Origin: Porticoccaceae bacterium
GTDB taxonomy: Bacteria; Pseudomonadota; Gammaproteobacteria; Pseudomonadales; Porticoccaceae
DNA length: 36,614 nucleotides
Direction: 5' to 3'
Assembly (NCBI GenBank): GCA_002731695.1
Contig: PCCK01000082.1
Coordinates: forward strand, 1-36,614
In this document: positions 16,646-25,880 of the stretch, one piece after another
Layout: the number at the start of each line of letters is the position of its first letter
How positions within the stretch are numbered: the first letter of the stretch is position 1
The notes under the pieces: model-generated
Told to the model about the DNA's origin: nothing
Database searches by the model: none
What the model saw: only the letters and a program-made list of their open reading frames with translations
Program-made: the position numbers and the translations under genes

Positions 16646-16747
16646 CACTTCACGCCTTTCGCCTCAGACGTCGTCGCTCGCTCGCTTTGTCCACGGCGGG
16701 CTTCTCGCCTCAAACAACGCAACAGAACACAAATCGGTCTCAACTCA

Positions 16748-18058
16748 ATGAAATCTCCTAACATCGGAATTATGGGCACGCCTGTAAGCTCTGGAAACCG
16801 TGGCGTCTTAGCCCTCGGGTCCTCCCTTGCAAGCCTATGTCTCTCTCATTGCGGAGCCGACAAGGTGACCATTCTAGTTGGAAACAGAAAGCCCGCCACT
16901 TTTCGGATTCGCCACCAAGAACGATCAATCAATGTTGAAGTGGTCAACTTCAGGCTTTCCCCAAAGTCCAAACCCAACGAACACTTGGCTTGGATTGTCT
17001 TTGCCTCCATTCTCTATAGGACGCTCCCTCTTCTCCGCAACTGGCTCGAGCAAAACACCCCTTGGATCAAGGCAGTAGCGCAGATGGATTTCGTGGGCGA
17101 TGTACGGGGCGGCGATTCCTTTTCAGATATCTATGGATTAAAGCGTTTCCTAATCTCCTTTTTCCCGGTTTGGAGTGTTATCTTAGTAAAAGGATCCATC
17201 GTTCATTTTCCACAAACCTACGGGCCCTACAAGAGCACCATTTCTCGCCGTCTCGCCGCATTTCTGCTATGCCGATCCTCTACGATAGTCGCTCGCGACA
17301 CAATAAGCCAATCCATTGCGCAATCCCTTGCTCATCGCGATCAGCAAGTCCACCTTTCTCCCGATGTCGCCTTTTCCCTTACCTCCATTCCGCCCAATAG
17401 CATTGAAAGCTACCCACAGAACGCAGGTTTTCCTTCTGCCTCTTGTATTGGCATCAACGTAAATGGTCTAATGTACAACGGCGGCTACACGCACTCTAAT
17501 ATGTTCGGGCTCAAGCTCAACTATCCGACCTTCCTCAAGCAGCTCGTCCTTCGCTTACTAGAAGAGCAGGCAGGTGACCTTTGGCTAATTCCGCACACCT
17601 ACGCACCCCTTGGCGATGTCGAAAGCGACAACGAAGCTTCCCTCCGACTGCGCGAGCAAATCCCCTACGAGCAGCGTCATCGCGTTAAGATCTTAACCTC
17701 TGAATTAGATCAGTACGAGGTTAAAGGTCTCATCGGGATGTGCGGCTTTTTCATCGGCTCACGTATGCACGCCTGCATAGCAGCACTCTCCCAAGGCGTC
17801 CCATGCGTGGGCGTAGCGTATAGCATGAAGTTCCAAGGGGTTTTTGAGAGCGTCGGATTGGAAGACCACGTTGTTGACGCCCGTCGATCGGACAACCACA
17901 ATGCCCTTGTGACAACTCTGGATCTCTTCGCTCGTAGGGAAGAGATCCGTGACCCTCTGAGAGAGGCGAGTGATAAAGCCCGACAGGATCTCAACCGAAT
18001 CTTTAGCGAACTTCTAGGTGTCAGCGACCGGACGCGACTGAAACGAGTTGGAGATTAA
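16748..18058 (+). CDS. Polysaccharide pyruvyl transferase family protein
   Basis: The 436-residue protein fits the polysaccharide pyruvyl transferase (CsaB/WcaK-like) family, which adds a pyruvate ketal from PEP to sugars. It opens IGIMGTPVSSGNRGVLALGS (about 6-25), equivalent to the family's GxxNxGDxAI start. It continues with MDFVGDVRGGDSFSDIYG (about 112-129), VHFPQTYGPYKS (about 157-168), LSPDVAF and CIGINVNGLMYNGG. It ends with the strong GFFIGSRMHACIAALSQGVPCVGVAYSMKFQG signature (about 335-366), in which the R-x-H residues are the conserved PEP-binding pair of the family. It is soluble and probably works on the cytoplasmic face. With the sulfotransferases it would make an anionic EPS. 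The start ATG 16,748 follows the end of the decayed SGNH-like segment. Confidence 0.9.
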   Translation: MKSPNIGIMGTPVSSGNRGVLALGSSLASLCLSHCGADKVTILVGNRKPATFRIRHQERSINVEVVNFRLSPKSKPNEHLAWIVFASILYRTLPLLRNWLEQNTPWIKAVAQMDFVGDVRGGDSFSDIYGLKRFLISFFPVWSVILVKGSIVHFPQTYGPYKSTISRRLAAFLLCRSSTIVARDTISQSIAQSLAHRDQQVHLSPDVAFSLTSIPPNSIESYPQNAGFPSASCIGINVNGLMYNGGYTHSNMFGLKLNYPTFLKQLVLRLLEEQAGDLWLIPHTYAPLGDVESDNEASLRLREQIPYEQRHRVKILTSELDQYEVKGLIGMCGFFIGSRMHACIAALSQGVPCVGVAYSMKFQGVFESVGLEDHVVDARRSDNHNALVTTLDLFARREEIRDPLREASDKARQDLNRIFSELLGVSDRTRLKRVGD

Positions 18059-18081
18059 CAATCATTTTTAAATAAACAGTT

Positions 18082-18275
18082 CTACTGGGTTTTTAGTGGG
18101 AACATATCGAACTCACCACAATAAAACAGTATCGCCGCTCTGAGGTTTTCAAAGTTTCGGTAGCCTCTGGCATTGCTGATGAGAGACTGTCTCTTGGAGT
18201 TATATTCTTAGCTAACTGCATTGGATATTGGATACAGGGCGTGGCTGAGCAGTCCTTTGAGGTGCTTCCTAGGCA
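18082..18275 (-). pseudogene. C-terminal remnant of an ISL3-family (IS204/IS1001/IS1096) transposase
   Basis: On the minus strand one frame reads PRKHLKGLLSHALYPISNAV, a stop, EYNSKRQSLISNARGYRNFE, and NLRAAILFYCGEFDMFPLKT to TAG (18,082-18,084). ISL3-type transposases end with SNAxxEGxNSKIQ...NARGYRNFENFRxxILFxCGKLD, so the match covers the last 60 or so residues. A nonsense codon (TAA in place of Glu) and the missing catalytic core show it is dead. The plus-strand surroundings (18,276-18,600) hold no recognisable gene. Confidence 0.8.
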
Positions 18276-18615
18276 TGTTCGATACCTCCGTCTCATTATT
18301 GAAAAAAGCTCTGCCCTTCCCGGGCAACGGAACTCCGAGAACTGAGTAAAAGCCTCATTTGAGGCCCACTCAAAGGTTCAAACAATACATGGTGGCGACA
18401 ATCGCTAATTTATTCAACTATACACCTTTTCTTAAGAAATCTAAGCTTTCGGATAAACAGTAAACGGGAGGCTAAGTCGGAACGCTAAATTAAAGACCTA
18501 AAATCATGCGATCGGGTTGAGAGTTTTCGATTCGAATCGACATCCAATCTTCCGTCTACGCCCCAGCGAGCTCCGCACGGTGAGCTATGCTCCTGAATCC
18601 GATATCGCGACGCCT

Positions 18616-20109
18616 ATGCAACATAAGAAAAAATCGCTAATTCAATCAGTCAAATGGGCCTATCTCATGAACTGGTGCCAACAAGGCGGTTCTGCGGCGT
18701 TCTCGATCCTACTGGCAGCCATACTTGGTCCGGAGGCATTTGGAACCGTGGTCATAGCCACTGTGTTCACAATGTTCGTGGACATGTTTCTAGACCAAGG
18801 CTTTGTTGCCGCCATCATTCAGCGCAAGGAATTGCGGCGCGACCACTTAGATTCGGTTTTTTGGACGCTTCTCGCAGCGAGCCTTCTTCTTTTTGGCGGC
18901 AGCATCGCTGCAAGTGGTTGGTGGGCGCGCGTGAACGACTTGCCCATCCTTGAGTCGCTTATTTGCGTCCTTGCCTTGCGCTTACCTTTGGGAGCGCTTT
19001 CCCGCGTGCAGCAGGCAAAGATGTTCCGAGATTCCGAGTTCAAGCAACTTTCGATTCGAAACACGTTATCGATCCTAATTGGCGGAGGCATCGGTCTCTA
19101 TATGGCTGCCGCGGGCTACGGTGTATGGGCTTTGGTTGGACAACAGCTTGGCAGCGACCTGGTCTCCCTGATTCTGCTCTGGATATTTTGCGACTGGAAA
19201 CCGGGGTTCAGGTTTTCAGTCCGAGGAGTTAAGGATCTGTTTGGCTTTTCGTCGGCCAACTTTCTGGCCAAACTGGGCGTTTTCGCCAACCAGCAAGCCG
19301 ACACCGTGATCATCGGCTTTTTCTTCGGTCCGATGGCAGTGGGATTATACCGATTCGCAGGTCGTGCTGCCTCGCTGGTAAAACAAGTTCTGACAAGCTC
19401 GTTGCAAACCGCCTCACTGCCAGAACTTTCACGTTTGCAGGACGAACCAAAGGCCTTCAGCACAGCGTCTATCAAGTTCCTTCGACTTAGCACCCTGCTC
19501 GCCATCCCAACTTTTGTCTGCCTGGGAGTTCTATCACAAGAGGTCTTCTCGATTGTTGGAGATGAGTGGCTCCCAGCAGCGAAGGTTTTCACGATCCTCT
19601 GTATCTGCGGAGCAATATCTTCAATAAATCAATTTACGGGCCCTATCTTGCAGGCTCTCGGTAGGCCGATGATTATGGCTAAGATCACTTGGGCCCTAGC
19701 CCCCTTCTCCGTTGCTATCTTAGTAGTGGTAGCAACGCTAATTCAAGACTACCCGATCGAGACCCAAACAGTAGGGTTGGCCTGGGTAAAAGTTGCTCTT
19801 GGACTACTCCTCTCTCTCCCAATTTTTGTTATCGTTTCCCGCAAGTATGCCCACTTGTCTGGGGCTGAAATCCTCGCTGCTCATGGTCCGGCTACTTCTG
19901 CTGCTCTTGCTGGTGGGATCGTCGCCTTCGTATTCCAACAAGGGCTGCATTATTACGCATTGGAATCGCTTGTGATTCTTGTCATTGCAGGGGTTGCCTC
20001 CGCATTGACTGCTGCAAGTGTCGCCTTCGCTACTGAACCATTGGCTCGACACTCAATGCAAGCCCGGTTCCTAGCAACCCGCAAAGCCTTCCAACGCTTC
20101 TATCGATAA
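18616..20109 (+). CDS. Wzx-like lipid-linked oligosaccharide flippase (MOP superfamily, polysaccharide transporter)
   Basis: The protein of about 497 residues has some twelve hydrophobic segments and the N-terminal layout of WzxC/RfbX-type exporters: VKWAYLMNWCQQGGSAAFSI, LAAILGPEAFGTVVIATVF, MFLDQGFVAAIIQRKELR, then PLGALSRVQQAKMFRDSEFK (the cytoplasmic loop), and GFFFGPMAVGLYRFAGRAASLV. It moves the completed lipid-linked EPS unit across the inner membrane before polymerisation. The frame is open to a TTG at 18,517, but those extra 33 residues are not family-like, so the ATG at 18,616 is chosen; no strong Shine-Dalgarno sequence is visible at either. It is separated from its polymerase partner by about 4 kb of pyruvyl transferase gene and mobile-element remnants. 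Confidence 0.88.
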   Translation: MQHKKKSLIQSVKWAYLMNWCQQGGSAAFSILLAAILGPEAFGTVVIATVFTMFVDMFLDQGFVAAIIQRKELRRDHLDSVFWTLLAASLLLFGGSIAASGWWARVNDLPILESLICVLALRLPLGALSRVQQAKMFRDSEFKQLSIRNTLSILIGGGIGLYMAAAGYGVWALVGQQLGSDLVSLILLWIFCDWKPGFRFSVRGVKDLFGFSSANFLAKLGVFANQQADTVIIGFFFGPMAVGLYRFAGRAASLVKQVLTSSLQTASLPELSRLQDEPKAFSTASIKFLRLSTLLAIPTFVCLGVLSQEVFSIVGDEWLPAAKVFTILCICGAISSINQFTGPILQALGRPMIMAKITWALAPFSVAILVVVATLIQDYPIETQTVGLAWVKVALGLLLSLPIFVIVSRKYAHLSGAEILAAHGPATSAALAGGIVAFVFQQGLHYYALESLVILVIAGVASALTAASVAFATEPLARHSMQARFLATRKAFQRFYR

Positions 20110-20126
20110 TCGGCTCGACACTCAAT
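20043..20126. repeat. 15-bp direct repeat at the flippase 3' end
   Basis: The word ggctcgacactcaat occurs at 20,043-20,057 inside the flippase gene and again at 20,112-20,126 just past its stop, a 69-base offset. It looks like a small local duplication. Confidence 0.5.
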
Positions 20127-20226
20127 ACATTGATCTCAGGCTTTTCCGTGCCTCGAATCGGCTAGGATAATATCTTAATTCCTGTTTGTGAAAATCCTAA
20201 CCTAACTATATGAATAATTACTGTTT

Positions 20227-21276
20227 ATGATCTCAAAAGCAAAATTTCCATTTCGTAATACGCTTAGAAAATTTTACATTCATTATTCTATCAGGCGTTG
20301 TTGGGGACCGGATTATATCGATCTCAAAAGCGACGAAGCCGCGGTCACATGTCTATTCAAAAACGGGGAACATTATCTAGAGAGTGTCGTACGCCACCAT
20401 ACGGAAATGGGCTTCAAACACATCTTTCTGCTAGACAACCATTCGACTGATGATTCGGAAAAAATCGCTAAGAAATATTCGAATGTAAGTTATTTCAAGA
20501 CCGGTTTGCCTATTAACAAATATCAGCATCAAATTGTTAATGATTTCGCCAATCGCACTGTAAGAAATGGGTGGTGTCTAAATATCGATTTCGATGAATT
20601 ATTTGATTACCCGTATTCGGAGAGAATGGGTCTCGATCGTTTTATCGCGTACTTAAACTCGCACAACTATACTGCTGTTGTTACACAAATGCTTGACATG
20701 TTTGCCTGTGAGAGCCTCGCGAACCTGGCGAGCAATTCGAGGGAGGACATCACGACTAAATACACTAGCTACGACACATCTGCAATTACGCGGGTAGCTT
20801 ATTCCAGATCAAAACTTTATAAGAAGTTTTCCAATAAATCAACTATATCAAATAATGATATTCCGCTTCTGTTTGGAGGTATTCGTAAAAAGCTCTACAA
20901 TTTGGATTGCTTGCTGACTAAAAATTCCTTTTTCCGAGTTGAAGGCAATAAAAGTGCCCTCTCCCATTGCCATTTTGCCCAAAACGTTAATCTTGCCGAC
21001 ATCAGTTGCATTTTGCTGCACTATAAATTTACAAGCAGTAGCATGCAAATTGCTATCCATATGAGCAAAACGTTTGGTAATTTAAGCGGATACCAAGACT
21101 TTATTAAGTTGATAGAAGAAAATCCCGATTTGAAGATATCGAAGTGCCCTAAAAAGTATATGGGTGCGATAAAACTAGTTGAAGAAGATTTTTTAACCGT
21201 TACAAAACAGTTTACAGATTACGTAAACGCGATCGATTCGTCCAAACCAGCTTCCCCGATTTTAAAGACCAGCTAA
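20227..21276 (+). CDS. GT2-like/GT92-like glycosyltransferase (Glyco_tranf_2_4 type)
   Basis: The 349-residue protein has the pattern of the family that includes GT92-like and 'glycosyl transferase family 2' proteins acting in capsule loci: AAVTCLFKNGEHYLESVVRHH near the start, HIFLLDNHSTDDS (nucleotide-binding strand, about 63-75), then WCLNIDFDELFDYP (the D-x-D-E metal site, about 117-130). The C-terminal half contains SHCHFAQNVNLADISCILLHYKF, matching the family's HxHF and LxHY motifs. It is soluble, possibly membrane-associated through a basic N-terminus. The gene appears more AT-rich than the flippase gene upstream, as do the next few genes, suggesting separate acquisition. Its transferred sugar is unknown. 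Confidence 0.82.
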   Translation: MISKAKFPFRNTLRKFYIHYSIRRCWGPDYIDLKSDEAAVTCLFKNGEHYLESVVRHHTEMGFKHIFLLDNHSTDDSEKIAKKYSNVSYFKTGLPINKYQHQIVNDFANRTVRNGWCLNIDFDELFDYPYSERMGLDRFIAYLNSHNYTAVVTQMLDMFACESLANLASNSREDITTKYTSYDTSAITRVAYSRSKLYKKFSNKSTISNNDIPLLFGGIRKKLYNLDCLLTKNSFFRVEGNKSALSHCHFAQNVNLADISCILLHYKFTSSSMQIAIHMSKTFGNLSGYQDFIKLIEENPDLKISKCPKKYMGAIKLVEEDFLTVTKQFTDYVNAIDSSKPASPILKTS

Positions 21277-21482
21277 AGGACGAGCCCGTATGCTACGCCG
21301 ACTGGCCCGCCGGAACTCCATTCCCAGTGGTGGTTTAGTAAGCAGACGCTTCCAAGCGACAGAACGACAAAAGTCCAAGAACTGCCCCGGCTAATCTTCC
21401 GAGTGCGGCAGTTGTCAGAGCTAATGGGCATTCGACCCTAAGGCAACTCCAAGATACGCAGTCCAACGGCTCTTTTTACCAA

Positions 21483-21887
21483 TTGCTAGAGGCAAGACGA
21501 CCATGTGAAGTGCAGAAGAAAGCCGCCTTCGAGAGAATGAGCAAGAGATGGGTTCTTGGCTATGGGCAGTTCAAGAAAGCCATCATAGACACGGATAGGT
21601 CCAGAATCGCCCAGATGGAGCTGGAGTCCAAGGACTGTTCCGAGTTGAAGGAGGAGATGTGGGCTAGCGAACTAGACCACTGCCTCAAGCTACTGAAGAT
21701 AAGGGATACTACCATCGCCGAAGACCCGAAATTCGCGGACTGGAAGGAAGCGATTGCGACACGACTCAAACGCAAGCTGCTCTAAAAGAATCCATGGATA
21801 AGCCAAGCCCTGAACATGGGAGCTAGCTCATTGATCAGCCGGTATTGCTCCGAGTTGGAAAACGGCCCAAAGCTAGAAAGCATTTGA
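21483..21887 (+). pseudogene. C-terminal remnant of a REP-associated (Y1, RAYT) transposase-like protein
   Basis: The frame reads RPCEVQKKAAFERMSKRWVLGYGQFKKAI, LKEEMWASELDHCLKLLKIR and DWKEAIATRLKRKLL, then TAA at 21,783-21,785. It continues in the same frame as KNPWISQALNMGASSLISRY, ending at TGA 21,885-21,887. Extended RAYT proteins of Verrucomicrobia and Planctomycetes have a C-terminal region of this pattern: GWxxGxxxF, an AxxW-like helix, then a WxAxxLxMGxxxxVSxxV end. The N-terminal HUH catalytic domain is absent in 21,277-21,482, where I see only fragments. RAYTs mobilise REP palindromes, which may bear on the small hairpins in this window. The stretch 21,888-22,040 shows no gene. Confidence 0.65.
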
Positions 21888-22062
21888 ATCTACTGATTCA
21901 ATAAAAACAGTTTGACCCCTTTTGCCATCTTCCGGGTGTTGTCCATGATCTGCTTGCCGCATCGGCACTTTTAACCTACTCCCACTCGGCCATAAAAAGA
22001 AATTACTCTCACTAAACTAGTACGAGTTTGGGGCGAATAAGAGTGTGAGAGAAGGGAGCTTT

Positions 22063-22824
22063 GTGGCTAAAAACCATGGCATGAAAGATAAAGTCAAAAA
22101 TTACCTGATGAAATCAGGTTGGTATGTTAGGCGAGCGAAGTATGTTCCTGCGGGGATCGATTGGTCGCATGATCTCCAGCGTTGGATTCCTAAACTGAAG
22201 CCAAATATTCTTTTCGATATCGGCGCCAACGTTGGCCAAACCTGCACCGAAATGCACTTGAATTTTCCAAACGCTGTCATCCATTCCTTCGAGCCCATAA
22301 AAGAGACTTTCGTTTCGTTAGTGAACAATACTTCAAGCCTACCAAACATCAGCTGCCACAACTGTGCAATGGGTTCAAAAAGTGGGAATAAAAGTATCAA
22401 ATATACCCCTCACTCGGTCATCAACTCACTAAAAACGGGCGTGCACAGCAAAGATCCAGATGCGATAGAGGCCCGCATTAATATCAAAACAGTAGACGAG
22501 TTCTGCGAAGACTACGGAATTGATAAGATAGATTTATTGAAAACGGATACTGAGGGATACGATTTGGAGGTCTTGAAGGGTTCTTCTACGATGCTTAAAG
22601 CAAATAAAATCTCTGCAGTTCTTTCGGAGATCACTTTTGACGAGAAAAACACCTTACAAACGCAATTCGGTGAACTTAATGATTATTTATCGTCTTTTGA
22701 TTTTTTAGTCTGCTGTTTTTATGACACCCGCACGTTGATGGTTTTACCCAAGTTCGGATCCTTTTGCAATGCCTTGTGGATAAAGCGCGATCTTCTTCCT
22801 CTTACTCACTTAGTCAGCTATTAA
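22063..22824 (+). CDS. FkbM family SAM-dependent methyltransferase
   Basis: The protein of about 253 residues has the FkbM pattern: ILFDIGANVGQTCTEMHLNF (SAM motif I), VIHSFEPIKETF (acidic motif II), IKTVDEFCEDYGIDKIDLLK and TDTEGYDLEVLKGSSTML (the family's KxDxEGxExxVLxG region). It probably O-methylates a sugar hydroxyl in the EPS repeat unit. Start choice: GTG at 22,063 has GGGAG 4 bases upstream and is preferred; an in-frame GTG at 22,045 or ATG at 22,081 are alternatives that leave the fold intact. It stands alone between a transposase remnant and a GT2 gene, in the AT-richer part of the locus. No stop or frameshift is seen, unlike the other methyltransferase at 12511-13197. Confidence 0.88.
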   Translation: MAKNHGMKDKVKNYLMKSGWYVRRAKYVPAGIDWSHDLQRWIPKLKPNILFDIGANVGQTCTEMHLNFPNAVIHSFEPIKETFVSLVNNTSSLPNISCHNCAMGSKSGNKSIKYTPHSVINSLKTGVHSKDPDAIEARINIKTVDEFCEDYGIDKIDLLKTDTEGYDLEVLKGSSTMLKANKISAVLSEITFDEKNTLQTQFGELNDYLSSFDFLVCCFYDTRTLMVLPKFGSFCNALWIKRDLLPLTHLVSY

Positions 22825-22944
22825 TAAGCGTTTAACTATTTTGTTGCCTCTAAACTAACATAACTTATCCGCCTCCATATATTCACTTGAAGCTCCTCAG
22901 ACTTGGCAATCTTTGCCCCTTAAAAACTCGGTAGAGCCTAAACT

Positions 22945-23904
22945 ATGAAAGCTCCTCCCAAAATCTCCGTGCTTGTACCGACTTATAACCGCGAGAGCAC
23001 ACTCGTGCAATCGCTTTCTAGCATATTCAACCAAACCATACCACCTTATGAAGTCATCGTTATAGATGACGGGTCCAGCGATAATACAAATCGTATTCTA
23101 GAGGACTTTTCCCAGAAACATTCTAATTTTTTATTCATTCACCAGGAAAACCGGGGAAAGAGTGCTGCACTTAATCGAGGACTACCACTCGCCTCCGGAA
23201 ATTTTATCGCTTTTAACGACTCTGACGATCTTTGGAAGACCGACAAACTCGAGAAGCAATTGATCGCGCTTGAAAGGTTTCCCGAATGTGAAGTGTGTTT
23301 TACTGATACGAAATACGGGGCTGAAGGCGAGACGACCACCTTGCAGCTTGCCAAGATATTGCTAACTTCACAATACGGTGAGCTTGAAAATGCCGCCAAA
23401 CGAATTGTAAAAGACGGCACAGGGATAATGATGCAGACCCTCTTGGTGAGAGCCCCTTCAATGGTGCGGGCTGGACCATTCGATGAAATACTTAAAGTGG
23501 CCCAAGACGCCGACTTTATTATGCGACTATCCCTAAGCTCACGGTTCTGCTATGTAAACGAACCTCTTGTAATCCTTGACCGGGTTCCTTCTCGCTCACG
23601 CCTCACCACGGACTACGACGCCAATAGTATCATTAGCTTAGAACAACAAAAACACCAGCACTCGAAATGGAGATCATATTTTAGTGCAAAAGAAACCTCG
23701 ACTCTACTTTCACTGGCCACCGCGCGCTATTGCGACACGCTCAATGCGCTTTCGAATAGTCACCTGAAAATTGGCCAATCTGAAAACGCGAAAGCTTCAT
23801 TGGAAGAAGCCTTTCAAGTAAGCCATAATTACAAATACAAATTAAAAAAACTATTTATAAGCACGTTCCCAAAACTTTCAACACGACTGCTTTGCTCTGA
23901 CTAA
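22945..23904 (+). CDS. GT2 family glycosyltransferase
   Basis: The 319-residue enzyme has a clean GT-A core: ISVLVPTYNRESTLVQSLSS, VIVIDDGSSDNT (about 37-48), a GKSAALNRGLPLASGNFIAF segment, and FNDSDDLWKTDKLEKQ, where Asp-Ser-Asp-Asp forms the metal site. A later GPFDEILKVAQDADFIMRL (about 176-194) matches the ED-x-D-like acceptor region of the SpsA-type group. Beyond about residue 215 the sequence is helical and less conserved (KIGQSENAKASLEEAFQ looks TPR-like). The start is the ATG at 22,945; the 120 bases upstream are AT-rich and show no clear Shine-Dalgarno. It probably adds one EPS sugar. No hydrophobic segment is obvious. Confidence 0.88.
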   Translation: MKAPPKISVLVPTYNRESTLVQSLSSIFNQTIPPYEVIVIDDGSSDNTNRILEDFSQKHSNFLFIHQENRGKSAALNRGLPLASGNFIAFNDSDDLWKTDKLEKQLIALERFPECEVCFTDTKYGAEGETTTLQLAKILLTSQYGELENAAKRIVKDGTGIMMQTLLVRAPSMVRAGPFDEILKVAQDADFIMRLSLSSRFCYVNEPLVILDRVPSRSRLTTDYDANSIISLEQQKHQHSKWRSYFSAKETSTLLSLATARYCDTLNALSNSHLKIGQSENAKASLEEAFQVSHNYKYKLKKLFISTFPKLSTRLLCSD

Positions 23905-23923
23905 TCGAAAAGTTCCCATTTCG

Positions 23924-24046
23924 ATCATTTTCCTACCGCAGGACTACCTCGCCGCAATGCTCGAGACCAACCTGTCACGACTCGATCGAGAGAAGCTCTA
24001 CGAACTCACGCCTTCCGCCTGGGCCAAATCAAGCGGGTCGATTTAG
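23924..24046 (+). pseudogene. Short transposase C-terminal remnant, probably IS66 family
   Basis: The frame reads FLPQDYLAAMLETNLSRLDR then EKLYELTPSAWAKSSGSI and TAG (24,044-24,046). IS66 TnpC proteins commonly end DYLxDVLxRL...LxELLPxxW, so this is a plausible 40-residue tail. No start and nothing homologous upstream is seen, so it is at most a relic. The assignment rests on a short pattern only. Confidence 0.4.
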
Positions 24047-24141
24047 TACCGGTTACAGCATAACAATGCTGATGCTATAGAGGGGGTGCTTCCCGCATCC
24101 CTGCATTCTGTAAATTTCTTGAAAACTTTCTGATAAGCGTT

Positions 24142-25245
24142 TTATTTAAACTGAAAATCTCTTGGTAACACATTTAGCTTCTTTTTCGGTGTCGACTGGC
24201 CTGCTAGCTCTTCGGCCAACCGTGCGAACCTTACGTGGAATTCATCGCAGTTTTTACAATATTGATCCCTTCCCGTCTCCTGCATTCGTCGTATAGTAGA
24301 AATGTCTGCAGATAGACCTGCGCTTATTTTCACTTCAAGATCTTCTGCACTGATAAAGTAGCGAAAATCTTGTCTCTGTTTCTTCTTAAAGGAGACAGTG
24401 ACTAAGTAACCCCAATCTTTGTGAACCAGTTCATTCATTGGGGGCGCATCAGTTGTGAATACAATGGCACCGCAAGCAAGTCCTTCCACGATCGAATGTC
24501 CATAACCCTCATGTTGCGATGGACATAAATGAAACAGACATTTATTTTGAAGCTTCTTCAGAGTCTGGTCTGTAAGGAACGAAGAATAAATCCTTACGTT
24601 TTTTAGTCGCGTCAATCTGCGAAAGTCAAACTCGCTTAAAAGTTCTTTCAAGTTCCGGCATACGACATGTAGAAGAGGCCACTCCGGGTGCTTCAACCAC
24701 GTCTCAAGTATAATCTTTGTGCCCTTCCAAGGATTGTCACCTGCGACATGAAAAAACTCTCTATCTTTATCGAATAAGAGAGATTCTGGCTCTGTAGAAG
24801 TGAATCCTAGGTGACGACTGCACACGCCTGAACCATCGAAAAACGTATGGGTGTGCAGAGTCTTTGCAAAAACGAAATCAATGAGTGTTATCTTGTCGAA
24901 ATCTTTATCTGTGATCCATTCAAGGTTGGGCATAATACAATTTTTTTGCGCAAATGCAAAATGCCGGGGGAACAGCCGCTCGTTATGAATATTTAGCGAA
25001 AAAATTGGGCGACGAAAGATGAAAACATACAAACGTTGCACCAACTTGCGTATAAACAAAGTTCTAGATTCTGTTTTTATTTTTTTTCGATTCGAAAAAG
25101 GTCCCCCGTGAACATAAAAACGTACGCCGTTCAATCTGCAGACCTTGGCAAGGACGTGCATATCGCGGGAAAGACCTGCATCGTTAATATTGGAAATAAA
25201 ATTTATTTTTAATTGTTTTAGCACTCGGATATCGATTCTCACCAA
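24142..25245 (-). CDS. GT4-type (GT-B fold) glycosyltransferase
   Basis: The 367-residue product fits a group 1 glycosyltransferase. The C-terminal donor-binding half is clear: FHVAGDNPWKGTKIILETWL (about 165-184), VRIYSSFLTDQTLKKLQNKC, then FHLCPSQHEGYGHSIVEGLA with the E-x7-E motif (about 240-259), and TTDAPPMNELV. The N-terminal half is divergent (LKINFISNINDAGLSRDMHV), as is usual for acceptor domains. The enzyme should retain anomeric configuration and use an NDP-sugar. It is the only complete gene on the minus strand in the central region and is AT-rich, so it is probably transcribed alone and acquired separately. The start ATG is at 25,245; a start some ten codons later is possible because the core begins with KINFISN. 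Confidence 0.83.
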   Translation of the reverse strand: MVRIDIRVLKQLKINFISNINDAGLSRDMHVLAKVCRLNGVRFYVHGGPFSNRKKIKTESRTLFIRKLVQRLYVFIFRRPIFSLNIHNERLFPRHFAFAQKNCIMPNLEWITDKDFDKITLIDFVFAKTLHTHTFFDGSGVCSRHLGFTSTEPESLLFDKDREFFHVAGDNPWKGTKIILETWLKHPEWPLLHVVCRNLKELLSEFDFRRLTRLKNVRIYSSFLTDQTLKKLQNKCLFHLCPSQHEGYGHSIVEGLACGAIVFTTDAPPMNELVHKDWGYLVTVSFKKKQRQDFRYFISAEDLEVKISAGLSADISTIRRMQETGRDQYCKNCDEFHVRFARLAEELAGQSTPKKKLNVLPRDFQFK

Positions 25246-25880
25246 CTTTCAGATTGTGAGACACCAGTTCAATTGCGTCCAGTTAAAAGAGGTCCGATAG
25301 CAATAGAGTAAATTGCCGCGTAATCAAAGGAGGGAAATGCTACGGATAACCAAATCCGTTTCAAAGGATCATCAGGCGGGGCCCTGACTGCACTCTCTCT
25401 TTATTGTATCGATCGCGAGAGAGTGCATGACGTTCTTCATGTCGGCCAAAGTCCTGAGAATCCAACTCTCGACAAGGCCTTTCGTGCAGGAACGTGTCCC
25501 TATGGCTTTACTATTGGCGGCGATTTCAACAACAATATCCGCTGACTTTAACAAGCTTTTCTCGACCGACTCTTCTTCCTTGTCAGCGAATCTTTCCTAT
25601 CCTCCGTAAAGCCGCGATAATCACTGAATTCTAATCAATTGCTTCATTTCGCCTTTCATCGCTCTTCGTTCTCCATCAAGCAATGCGTTTATCTCAAATC
25701 GTTGGAGAGTCTTCGCTTATCCCCCAAGACTCGGAATAAAAAACATCGCCATTATCAAGATGGGGAAATCCGGATTCGGAAATCGCCTAAGAGGCATTAC
25801 CCTAGTGCTATCCCTTTCAAATCATCAAAAAGTAAATACAATCTATTACTCGGAAATCGCTCCGGGGAAAATGCCAGCCA
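25246..25880. other. Intergenic stretch without a recognisable gene
   Basis: Small frames exist on both strands (for example plus 25,427-25,609 and minus 25,372-25,554) but none has a recognisable motif or a convincing ribosome binding site, and they overlap each other. A ggaggg word at about 25,329 precedes a 16-codon frame that ends at once. The only structured element is the inverted repeat at 25,389-25,427. Confidence 0.5.
25389..25427. repeat. Perfect 11-bp inverted repeat
   Basis: The arms tgcactctctc and gagagagtgca pair perfectly around a 17-base loop that contains the palindrome atcgatcgc. No T-run follows on either side, so it is not a normal intrinsic terminator. It might be a REP-like element, a transcription factor site or a relic of a mobile element end. 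Confidence 0.6.

Noticed and set aside
10277-21785. Several remnants (GT2 at 10,277, methyltransferase, IS3, ISL3, RAYT) are broken mainly by in-frame TAA/TAG codons, which might suggest stop-codon readthrough or recoding.
   Set aside because: By comparison with family patterns, the positions correspond to different original residues (Glu, Tyr, Trp, others), and intact genes here use TAA, TAG and TGA as normal stops. Ordinary decay explains it.
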